Part shown: positions 1 through 4,592 of the stretch, piece by piece
How the letters are laid out: each line of letters opens with the position of its first letter
Numbering within the stretch: the stretch's first letter is position 1
Assembly (NCBI GenBank): GCA_001872165.1
Contig: MNXK01000034.1
Coordinates: 1-8,522, forward strand
DNA from: Anaerolineae bacterium CG2_30_58_95
Lineage (GTDB): Bacteria; Chloroflexota; Anaerolineae; Anaerolineales; Villigracilaceae
Direction of reading: 5' to 3'
DNA: 8,522 nt
Translations under genes and position numbers: made by a program
Notes under the pieces: model-generated
What the model was told of the DNA's origin: nothing
Seen by the model: the letters and a program-made list of their open reading frames with translations, nothing else
Database searches by the model: none

Positions 1-1
1 A

Positions 2-661
2 AGCGGCGGACTGCGCAGCGGCATCCTCAGGTTCGAAATCCCCGGTTATGAAGAGGATGTGCGCCGCTTGAGCAAGGAACTCAGCCGCATCTGGAACGCC
101 TTCCTGCGCGGCCAGATCATCATTTTTGGCCTGTCAGCCGTTATTTACACGATCGTTTTGAGCATCCTCGGCGTGCACTACGCGATTGGATTGGCGCTGC
201 TGGCAGGCTTCGCCAACTTCCTGCCCTACATCGGCCCGGCGATCAACTGGATCGTGCTCGGCCTGGTGACATTCTTCCAGGCAGTCAAACCTTTTGGCCT
301 CTCGCCGATTGCCTATACAGGCCTCGTCATCCTCCTCGCCCTGCTCGTTGACCAGATCATCGGCAACCTGGTCGCGCCGCGCATCATGGCGCAGACGCTG
401 AAGGTCCATCCGGCCTTCGTGCTGATCGCGGCCATCGTCGCGGCCAACCTGCTCGGCATCCTGGGCGTCATCATCGCCGCGCCCCTCCTGGCAACGCTGA
501 AACTGATCAGCCAATACACCATGCGGAAGATGCTGGATAAGAACCCCTGGCCGGAGGCTGAAGAAACGCCGCCGCCAGCCTCCCCATCCCTTTGGCCGCG
601 CCTGCGCGCCTGGCGGCAGGCGCGCAGGCGGAAAAAGAAGCTTAAGGACAGAATTTTCTAA
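2..661 (+). CDS. AI-2E family transporter, C-terminal part (5' end outside window)
   Basis: The reading frame is open from the first bases of the window and ends at TAA 659-661, giving 219 visible residues of a protein whose start lies upstream. A GTG at 59-61 is internal and not a credible start, because family-like sequence precedes it. Family signatures are the amphipathic RRLSKELSRIWNAFLRGQ segment leading into a membrane helix, ANFLPYIGP at about 212-238, and DQIIGNLVAPRIM at about 350-388. A hydrophobic run ending in GVIIAAPLLATLK follows. These match the C-terminal half of the AI-2E/PerM family (PF01594) of polytopic inner-membrane proteins, named for autoinducer-2 export; many members instead move ions or have no known substrate. 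The tail is cytoplasmic-looking and very basic (RRRKKKLK near the end). The substrate cannot be inferred from this fragment. Confidence 0.9.
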   Translation, partial: SGGLRSGILRFEIPGYEEDVRRLSKELSRIWNAFLRGQIIIFGLSAVIYTIVLSILGVHYAIGLALLAGFANFLPYIGPAINWIVLGLVTFFQAVKPFGLSPIAYTGLVILLALLVDQIIGNLVAPRIMAQTLKVHPAFVLIAAIVAANLLGILGVIIAAPLLATLKLISQYTMRKMLDKNPWPEAEETPPPASPSLWPRLRAWRQARRRKKKLKDRIF

Positions 662-721
662 CACAAAGGGCACAACCCCCAACGAGCGGGGGCAGGCGGA
701 ACACGAAGAAAGCCCTTTGTG
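662..721. repeat. Nested stem-loop repeat downstream of the transporter
   Basis: CACAAAGGGC at 662-671 is the exact reverse complement of GCCCTTTGTG at 712-721, a 10-bp stem starting on the base after the transporter stop. Inside it, CCCCC 676-680 pairs with GGGGG 688-692. A further arm, CACGAAG 702-708, can pair with CTTCGTG 725-731, so alternative folds compete. No T-run follows the stem on either strand, so it is not a classic intrinsic terminator, although it could still end or protect the transporter mRNA. The wording (CACAAAGGGCAC, CACGAAG, GTGCCC) resembles low-complexity intergenic repeats of some Anaerolineae genomes; that resemblance is from memory. Confidence 0.55.
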
Positions 722-764
722 AGCCTTCGTGCCCTTAGTGTTTCGATAGTTTTTACAGGAGAGT

Positions 765-800
765 CATTCGCGTCATTCGCCCATTCGCGGAATTCGCGTT
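765..800. repeat. Short tandem ATTCGC-type repeat
   Basis: Four degenerate copies of a roughly 9-base unit lie in a row: CATTCGCGT, CATTCGCCC, ATTCGCGGA, ATTCGCGTT. The stretch is noncoding and sits between the transporter and the next promoter. The rest of 722-860 shows no gene: reading frames across it have no ribosome binding site and no recognisable protein. No function is evident. Short tandem runs of this type may vary in copy number between strains. Confidence 0.5.
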
Positions 801-861
801 GAAAAGTGTCCGCTAGAGAGTCTACTACCAAGGATTTAAGGCGCACACACCCAAAAATCCG

Positions 862-867
862 TATAAT
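862..867 (+). promoter_or_regulatory. Probable -10 box for the 59-residue protein / P1 peptidase unit
   Basis: A perfect TATAAT lies 113 bases before the ATG at 981 on the plus strand. No good -35 hexamer is found 16-18 bases upstream, and no extended TG motif is present, so the promoter may be weak or activator-dependent. If used, transcription would begin near 874 and the mRNA would carry the two-hairpin leader at 898-947. Confidence 0.45.
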
Positions 868-897
868 AGTAGCTAGAAGCAAGACTGTTTAGATAAG

Positions 898-947
898 GAG
901 TCCGAAGTCTCCTGACTTCAGCGCAAAATCGGGAGATTTTGCACTCC
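898..947 (+). repeat. Two-hairpin palindromic element in the leader of the 59-residue gene
   Basis: Two perfect hairpins sit side by side. The first is GAAGTC 904-909, loop TCCT, GACTTC 914-919. The second is GCAAAATC 923-930, loop GGGA, GATTTTGC 935-942. An outer stem, GGAGT 898-902 with ACTCC 943-947, closes both into a three-way junction. No T-run follows, so this is not an ordinary terminator. It lies between the -10 box and the ribosome binding site and would be transcribed. Its 11-base string at 906-916 recurs inverted at 2959-2969, which favours a dispersed REP-like repeat over a gene-specific riboswitch. Either role is possible. Confidence 0.6.
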
Positions 948-968
948 GATACCGCGAAAACCCAATCG

Positions 969-975
969 AAGGAGG
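969..975 (+). promoter_or_regulatory. Strong ribosome binding site deciding the start at 981
   Basis: AAGGAGG lies five bases before ATG 981. It fixes the start of the 59-residue protein and argues against the in-frame TTG at 939, which has no such site and would fall inside the second leader hairpin. Confidence 0.8.
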
Positions 976-980
976 CTGAG

Positions 981-1160
981 ATGGCAAAGACCGTTCCAGA
1001 AACTACGACCGAGAACCTGGCCGAGACCGAGAATTACCTCGTCTGGCAGGCCGATGAGCCGGATGGCGAGATCACCTACCACATCGAGTTGAACAACGTC
1101 ACCCTGCACTTCTTCAAAGAAGAGTGGGACGAGTTCCGGGAATTGGTGCACAGCTTGTAA
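981..1160 (+). CDS. Small acidic protein of unknown function, 59 residues
   Basis: The start is ATG 981, preceded by a near-perfect Shine-Dalgarno sequence; the stop is TAA 1158-1160. The protein is acidic, with a polar, low-complexity N-terminus of about 15 residues. A compact domain follows: NYLVWQADEPDG, then a beta-strand-like ITYHIELNNVTLHFF, then a short helix-like EEWDEFRELVHSL. There is no signal peptide, membrane helix or cysteine pair. The HIELNNVTLHFF segment followed by an EEW-containing helix looks like a conserved small-protein domain, and I have an impression of similar proteins in Chloroflexota, but I cannot name the family. The P1 peptidase gene starts nine bases after its stop, so the two are probably cotranscribed. 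Whether it is a partner, regulator or substrate of the peptidase is unknown. Confidence 0.75.
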   Translation: MAKTVPETTTENLAETENYLVWQADEPDGEITYHIELNNVTLHFFKEEWDEFRELVHSL

Positions 1161-1169
1161 GACCTCGGC

Positions 1170-2165
1170 ATGAAACGAAGGAATTCGATTACAGACGTAC
1201 CCGGCCTGCGCGTGGGACATGCCCAGGACGACGAGGCGCTGACCGGCTGCACCGTCATCCTGTGCGAAAAAGGCGCGGTCGGCGGTGTGGATCAGCGCGG
1301 CGGCGCGCCCGGCACGCGCGAGACCGACCTGCTCGAACCGGTCAACGCGGTCGAGAAAGTCCACGCCGTGCTGCTGGCGGGCGGCTCGGCCTTTGGGCTG
1401 GACGCGGCCAGCGGCGTGATGCGCTACCTGGAGGAAAAGGGGATTGGATTCAACACCGGCGTGGCGCGCGTCCCCATTGTCCCCGCGGCGATTCTATATG
1501 ACCTGGCCATCGGCCGCGCCGAGGTCCGCCCGGACCTGGAAATGGGCTACCGCGCCGCGGCTTCCGCCTCGGCTGAGGCGCCGGCGGAGGGCAACGCCGG
1601 CGCGGGGACGGGGGCGACGGTCGGCAAGATTTTCGGCATGAAACAGGCGATGAAATCCGGCCTGGGCACGGCCAGCATGGAAATTGGCGGCGGGATCATC
1701 GTCGGCGCCATCGTGGCGGTCAATGCCTTTGGGGACGTGGTTGACCCGCAGACGGGCAGAATCCTGGCTGGAGCACGGACGACTAAACTTGGTCCCGTTC
1801 GACTTGGCTCAACGGATTATTTTGCGGATACGCTGGCGGTGATGAAAACGCTGGCTGGCCGCGCCATTATGAAACTGGCGATGAGCCGTAACACCGTTAT
1901 CGGCGTGGTGGCGACCAACGCCAAATTCACCAAAAGCGAAGCGACCAAAATGGCGCAGATGGCTCAGGACGGGCTGGCGCGCGCCATCCGCCCGGCGCAC
2001 ACCATGCTGGATGGCGATACGATATTTGCCATGGCCACCGGCCAAAAGAAGGCGGATGTGAGCATCGTGGGGGCATTCGCGGCGGAGGTGCTGGCGCAGG
2101 CCATTGTGAGGGCGGTAAAAGCGGCCAAACCAGCCGGCGGGCTGCCCTCAGCAAGTGATCGGTAA
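1170..2165 (+). CDS. P1 (S58) family peptidase, DmpA/NylC-like
   Basis: This 331-residue protein is complete and begins with the family-typical NSITDVPGLRVGHAQDD. Further hallmarks are TGCTVILCEKGAVGGVDQRGGAPGTRETDLL (about 25-55), LLAGGSAFGLDAASGVMRYLEEKGIGF (about 68-94), GAGTGATVGK (144-153), SGLGTASM (163-170) and DGLARAIRPAHTMLDGDTIFAMATG (267-291). Members of S58 (DmpA aminopeptidase, beta-peptidyl aminopeptidases, nylon hydrolase NylC) are N-terminal-nucleophile hydrolases that cut themselves into two chains. Here N241-T242, before VIGVVATN, is the likely self-cleavage site, with T242 as nucleophile as in NylC. No signal peptide is seen, so it is probably cytoplasmic. The start at ATG 1170 lacks a clear Shine-Dalgarno sequence, suggesting translational coupling to the gene ending at 1160. 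The substrate (D- or beta-amino acid peptides, or amides) cannot be told. The last 12 or so residues look non-conserved. Confidence 0.9.
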   Translation: MKRRNSITDVPGLRVGHAQDDEALTGCTVILCEKGAVGGVDQRGGAPGTRETDLLEPVNAVEKVHAVLLAGGSAFGLDAASGVMRYLEEKGIGFNTGVARVPIVPAAILYDLAIGRAEVRPDLEMGYRAAASASAEAPAEGNAGAGTGATVGKIFGMKQAMKSGLGTASMEIGGGIIVGAIVAVNAFGDVVDPQTGRILAGARTTKLGPVRLGSTDYFADTLAVMKTLAGRAIMKLAMSRNTVIGVVATNAKFTKSEATKMAQMAQDGLARAIRPAHTMLDGDTIFAMATGQKKADVSIVGAFAAEVLAQAIVRAVKAAKPAGGLPSASDR

Positions 2166-2191
2166 CAGCACTTACCGCAGTTTGTAGGAAC

Positions 2192-2217
2192 AAAAATCGG
2201 AGTCTTTCGACTCCGAT
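2192..2217 (-). terminator. Intrinsic terminator of the toxin-antitoxin operon
   Basis: ATCGGAGTC 2196-2204 and GACTCCGAT 2209-2217 form a perfect 9-bp stem. Read on the minus strand, the loop is GAAA, a stable tetraloop, and the stem is followed by TTTTT (2196-2192). The stem begins three bases after the toxin stop codon. On the plus strand no T-run follows, so it would terminate the peptidase transcript only weakly. The string at 2199-2209 recurs exactly at 2928-2938, so the terminator appears to be built from a dispersed repeat. Confidence 0.75.
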
Positions 2218-2219
2218 CC

Positions 2220-2564
2220 CTACTCCAATATCCAATCTGCAAGATGATTTTTGATTCGCTTCAATCGTTCGCTTGAAATCTTTCCAACTTCACCAAGCAG
2301 AAGTTCACCTTCGATAACTGCCAATCGTCCAACACGGATGACACTTTCGAGTTTCAAGCCGCTTTGAGCAAAATCAGAATCGCTTTCTTGAACAATTTCA
2401 TCAAAATTCGGCACATAATGCCTGATTCGCGATGAAATCATGCAGGTAAGCCAGTCTTCATATTCGCCTGGGAGTTTACCAAGCAAAAGCGCAGGGCGTA
2501 ATTTACCCTCGGTTAAATCCGTTTGTGGAAAGCGGAAAAGAACGATATCCCCTGCACGGCTCAT
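2220..2564 (-). CDS. Type II toxin, PemK/MazF-like endoribonuclease
   Basis: This 114-residue protein has the PemK/MazF (PF02452) layout. GDIVLFRFPQTD sits at the N-terminus (5-16), GKLRPALLL at 20-28, the strand CMISSRIRH at 41-49, and SGLKLESVIRVGRLAVIE at 68-85. The first three match the RNA-binding and catalytic strands of MazF-fold toxins, with the RP-containing strand and the S-x-R segment as the expected active-site region. Family toxins cleave mRNA and are neutralised by a partner encoded upstream. Here the ATG overlaps the antitoxin stop by four bases (2561-2564), the classic coupled arrangement. The gene is markedly richer in A+T than its neighbours, which suggests acquisition by transfer. 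A terminator follows directly. The fold call is firm; toxicity is inferred. Confidence 0.85.
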   Translation of the reverse strand: MSRAGDIVLFRFPQTDLTEGKLRPALLLGKLPGEYEDWLTCMISSRIRHYVPNFDEIVQESDSDFAQSGLKLESVIRVGRLAVIEGELLLGEVGKISSERLKRIKNHLADWILE

Positions 2565-2770
2565 GAGTATTTGACCTTCAAATCGGCAATGGTGTAAAGT
2601 TCAGGTTCGTCTTCCATGCCGCGCATTGCTGATGTGAGTGAGAGCCGCAACCATTCTTTATCTTCACGCTCCGCTTTGGCAAGGAGGAACTCTAAATAAT
2701 CAAGCACTTCCTCCTGAAATGACAAGGGAAGTTTGTTGATGTATTCCTGAATTCTTTCGCTGAGCACCAT
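2561..2770 (-). CDS. Antitoxin partner, DUF2281-like, 69 residues
   Basis: The chosen start is ATG 2768-2770, because AAGGAGA (2779-2785 on the minus strand) lies eight bases before it. The frame stays open upstream to 2842, but that extension runs through a palindromic repeat. The protein begins MVLSERIQEYINKLPLSFQ and continues with EEVLDYLEFLLAKAERED, a helical N-terminal half with the LP...EVLDYLEFLL pattern of DUF2281 proteins. The C-terminal half, with SAMRGMEDEPELY and TIADLKVKY, is like the toxin-wrapping tails of such antitoxins. DUF2281 proteins are commonly found beside PemK- or PIN-type toxins. Its stop overlaps the toxin start, so both should come from one mRNA. No classic DNA-binding fold (AbrB or ribbon-helix-helix) can be recognised, so how the operon is autoregulated is unclear. 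Confidence 0.8.
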   Translation of the reverse strand: MVLSERIQEYINKLPLSFQEEVLDYLEFLLAKAEREDKEWLRLSLTSAMRGMEDEPELYTIADLKVKYS

Positions 2771-2791
2771 AATCAGGTTCTCCTTGCTCAA

Positions 2792-2797
2792 ATTATA
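2792..2797 (-). promoter_or_regulatory. Probable -10 box of the toxin-antitoxin operon
   Basis: On the minus strand TATAAT lies 21 bases before the antitoxin ATG, giving a short leader that contains the ribosome binding site at 2779-2785. The position of the -35 hexamer (about 2815-2820) falls inside the first hairpin of the adjacent repeat array and reads CGACAC on the minus strand, a poor match. The repeat arm may therefore have replaced or disrupted the original -35. Confidence 0.5.
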
Positions 2798-2813
2798 CAC
2801 CCTAAAAACCTGC

Positions 2814-2969
2814 TGTGTCGGGGGCTCCTGACCCCGACACACGACCGACCAAAGGTCTCCTCCCCGGGTTGGGTAGACCTGCGGTCAAATCCTCGGAGGG
2901 AACGCACCCTGCGGGTGTGCTCCGCGAGGAGTCTTTCGCCGAGGCAGGGGTGCTGCCTGTCAGGAGACT
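2814..2969. repeat. Array of four consecutive hairpins between the TA operon and the YvlD-like gene
   Basis: Four palindromes follow one another with almost no spacing. The first is TGTGTCGGGG 2814-2823 with CCCCGACACA 2832-2841. The second pairs GACCG 2843-2847 with CGGTC 2882-2886, enclosing AGGTCT 2853-2858 and AGACCT 2875-2880. The third pairs CCTCG 2891-2895 with CGAGG 2925-2929, with GCAC/GTGC (2904-2907, 2917-2920) inside. The fourth pairs AGTCT 2930-2934 with AGACT 2965-2969, enclosing AGGCAG 2942-2947 and CTGCCT 2953-2958. None is followed by a T-run. No gene is seen between 2771 and 3054. The array resembles REP/BIME-type repeat clusters or a structured RNA. It shares 8- to 11-base strings with the palindromes at 898-947 and 2196-2217. 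Confidence 0.65.
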
Positions 2970-2991
2970 AGGCTACAGAAAGCCGTGAGTC

Positions 2992-3027
2992 AAAAAAGAG
3001 CAGCCTCCTCGCACAGGCTGCTCTTTT
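2992..3027 (-). terminator. Strong intrinsic terminator of the YvlD-like membrane protein gene
   Basis: AAAAGAGCAGCCT 2994-3006 and AGGCTGCTCTTTT 3015-3027 form a perfect 13-bp stem around an 8-base loop. On the minus strand the stem runs into six T residues (2997-2992). It lies 28 bases past the stop of the gene at 3055-3441. The symmetric A and T flanks mean it could also stop transcripts arriving on the plus strand. Confidence 0.85.
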
Positions 3028-3028
3028 C

Positions 3029-3059
3029 ACTGATCACTGATAACCGATCACTGATCACT
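3029..3059. repeat. Direct repeat of GATCACTGAT overlapping a stop codon
   Basis: GATCACTGAT occurs at 3032-3041 and again at 3046-3055, within a longer run built from the words ACTGATCAC and ACCGATCAC. The second copy overlaps the TGA stop (3055-3057) of the membrane-protein gene. Similar ATCAGTGATCAG-type runs are, from memory, frequent beside genes in Anaerolineae and are sometimes misread as the protein tail SVISD. No function is evident. Confidence 0.6.
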
Positions 3060-3441
3060 TCCTCCGTTTCCGCCCCTTCAACTCGTCCCGCAAGATCAGG
3101 CTGAGCACGATACTGACCGCGCTGACGATCAGCGCGCCCAAGAAGGCGTTCCACCAAAACGGGTCGGCGATGGTAAGGGAAATCCCGATGAAGTTGCCCA
3201 CCCAGGCGGTCACGGCGAAGAGCAGGGTGTTGATGACCAGGGCGAACAAGCCCAAGGTCAGGATAATGAGCGGACAGGTCAGCAGCTTGAGCAGGGGACG
3301 TAACAGGGCATTGACCAGCCCGAAAACGAGCGCTAGCAGCACCACGCCAACCCAGTTGCCTGCGTAGACAAGGCCGGGCAGGATGGCGATGGCAGCCCAA
3401 AGCGCCACCGCATTGATCCCCCAGCGTATGATAAATCTCAT
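3055..3441 (-). CDS. Phage holin family 4 / YvlD-like small membrane protein
   Basis: The 128-residue protein starts at ATG 3439-3441 with a perfect AAGGAGG (3447-3453 on the minus strand) five bases upstream. It has four hydrophobic helices at about 4-26, 31-47, 56-80 and 96-117, and a basic tail ending RKRRK. The segment NALLRPLLKLLTCPLIILTLG (44-64), then LFALVINTLLF, is the hallmark of PF04020, to which Bacillus YvlD belongs. Despite the family name, members are widespread chromosomal membrane proteins with no shown lysis role. No phage genes or endolysin lie nearby, so it should not be read as a prophage marker. It forms its own transcription unit with a strong terminator. Its upstream region contains an inverted-repeat element. 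Function is unknown. Confidence 0.88.
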   Translation of the reverse strand: MRFIIRWGINAVALWAAIAILPGLVYAGNWVGVVLLALVFGLVNALLRPLLKLLTCPLIILTLGLFALVINTLLFAVTAWVGNFIGISLTIADPFWWNAFLGALIVSAVSIVLSLILRDELKGRKRRK

Positions 3442-3446
3442 TTCAG

Positions 3447-3453
3447 CCTCCTT
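3447..3453 (-). promoter_or_regulatory. Perfect ribosome binding site of the YvlD-like gene
   Basis: On the minus strand this reads AAGGAGG, five bases before the ATG at 3441. It confirms the start and suggests efficient translation. Confidence 0.8.
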
Positions 3454-3466
3454 CGTTGTGCCTGAA

Positions 3467-3562
3467 AGACCCTAAAGGTTTCCTTTGCAATCAAACGTGC
3501 ATTTCAAGCAGGATTTTCCAGCAAGATTTATACCTGGTTTGCCAAAAAAACCTTTAGGGTCT
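3467..3562. repeat. MITE-like element with 15-bp perfect terminal inverted repeats
   Basis: AGACCCTAAAGGTTT at 3467-3481 is the exact reverse complement of AAACCTTTAGGGTCT at 3548-3562. The similarity continues inward imperfectly (TTTGCAA near 3485-3491 against TTGCCAAA near 3539-3547), giving arms of about 24 bases around a core of about 50. The unit is noncoding and AT-rich, and lies between two minus-strand genes. No clear target-site duplication can be seen in the flanks. It could be a miniature transposable element, a dispersed repeat, or a long hairpin near the end of the upstream operon's mRNA. The T-run on the minus strand (3550-3544) follows one arm, so weak terminator activity for the acetyltransferase transcript is possible. 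Confidence 0.65.
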
Positions 3563-3582
3563 GAGAGAAGTCTTCGATCTCG

Positions 3583-4587
3583 CTATAGTGATTTACGAGA
3601 TTCGGGGAGCGGGGTTTCATCCGCCTGCATCCAGATCAGCGTGCGGATTGGCTTGAAGCCCGCCGCCAGGATCGCTTCTTGAGCCTGGCCGGCTGGCAGC
3701 TCCAAGGTGAGATTTTTCTGCCAGGAGAGGGTATGCCGGGCGTGCAGCAGCAGGGCAGCCAGCGCACCTTCTCCGCCTTCGAGCGGAGCAGCCGCCCAGA
3801 GCCGGTCAGCGTGCCCCATAAATGGCTGCCAGGCCAACACACCCTGCAACTGGCCGCCATCCACGCGGGCAGCCCACTGGCGCGTCTCGTACTCCAGGAA
3901 AAAGCGATAGAGGGAAGGCCCCAGACCGGGGCGCAACGACAGCCACGGGATCGGGTGGTACCAGGCCAGCATATTGGGATAGAGCTGCTGCATCCAGGCC
4001 TCCTGCTGCGGCCAGTCGCGCGCCTGGCGCGATGTGATCGTGATCCCCGCGCCAAGCGGGCCGAGGCTGCGGTCAGGAGCCGCCTGCCACAGCGTGCGCC
4101 GGACGCGTTCGCGGAATCCCAGGCTGGCGTACAGCGCCGCCGCGCCCGGATTGTCGTCGCGGACGTGCAACCAGGTGGTTTGCGCGCCTCGTTGACGGGC
4201 ATGCTGCACGGCCTCCAGGGTCAGTGCGCGACCGATCCCCTTGCGGCGGCAATCGGGGCGGACGGCAACGTTGGCGATCAAATAGATCTTTCTCCCTTCG
4301 CGCTTGAAAGGCACCAGGCTGACGTTCCCGACCACTTCACGGTTCTCCTCCCAAACGTAACCTGAAAGCGGCATCGAGACCGTATCTATGGCGTTCGCTG
4401 CCCAACGCAAGAAATAGCTGTCATTTCCAGCGCGCCGCATTTGTTGGATGTAACGGTGACCCTCGGTATCCAAAGTGCCCGCGAAACAGCTCTCGACCAG
4501 GTCTGCTACCCGCGGCAGGTCGGTCAGGATGTTGAGCGGGCGCAGTTGCGGGACTTTGGCAAGGATAGAGGCAGTAATGGCGACCAT
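3583..4587 (-). CDS. GNAT-family N-acetyltransferase, two-part protein of 334 residues
   Basis: The N-terminal half is a GNAT domain that would transfer an acetyl group from acetyl-CoA to an unknown amine. VVGNVSLVPF (85-94) and YLIANVAVRPDCRRKGIGRAL (102-122) form the motif-A strand and pyrophosphate-binding loop, with the expected R-x-x-G-x-G/A pattern at R114-G119. DDNPGAAALYASLGF (144-158) is motif B. The C-terminal half (about 180-334) is rich in W and L (MLAWYHPIPWLSLRPG) and has no motif I recognise. It may be a second, degenerate GNAT fold or a substrate-binding domain, since GNAT proteins of about 300 residues are often tandem. The start at ATG 4587 is five bases after the lipoprotein stop, with only a weak ribosome binding site, so it is very likely cotranslated with that gene. 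The substrate is unknown. Confidence 0.85.
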   Translation of the reverse strand: MVAITASILAKVPQLRPLNILTDLPRVADLVESCFAGTLDTEGHRYIQQMRRAGNDSYFLRWAANAIDTVSMPLSGYVWEENREVVGNVSLVPFKREGRKIYLIANVAVRPDCRRKGIGRALTLEAVQHARQRGAQTTWLHVRDDNPGAAALYASLGFRERVRRTLWQAAPDRSLGPLGAGITITSRQARDWPQQEAWMQQLYPNMLAWYHPIPWLSLRPGLGPSLYRFFLEYETRQWAARVDGGQLQGVLAWQPFMGHADRLWAAAPLEGGEGALAALLLHARHTLSWQKNLTLELPAGQAQEAILAAGFKPIRTLIWMQADETPLPESRKSL

Positions 4588-4592
4588 GCGTT

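Noticed and set aside
939..980. Upstream TTG start for the 59-residue protein
   Set aside because: The TTG lies in the second leader hairpin without a ribosome binding site, while ATG 981 has AAGGAGG at ideal spacing.
918..1364. Minus-strand open frame of 148 codons
   Set aside because: It spans the leader, the 59-residue gene and the peptidase start on the opposite strand, with no family resemblance.
2771..2842. Longer antitoxin starting at 2842
   Set aside because: The extension reads through a palindromic repeat and the promoter. The internal ATG at 2770 has a proper ribosome binding site and matches the family start.
2814..2969. CRISPR array
   Set aside because: The palindromes differ in sequence and are not identical repeats with regular spacers, and no cas gene is present.
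2990..3400. Minus-strand 136-codon frame overlapping the YvlD-like gene
   Set aside because: Its tail comes from the GATCACTGAT repeat and the terminator hairpin. The other frame encodes the recognisable four-helix protein with a perfect ribosome binding site.
3055..3441. Prophage or lysis cassette suggested by the holin family name
   Set aside because: PF04020 proteins are common chromosomal membrane proteins, and no endolysin, capsid or integrase gene is nearby.
3679..4365. Plus-strand open frame of 228 codons
   Set aside because: It is antisense to the GNAT gene, whose acetyl-CoA motifs establish the true frame.
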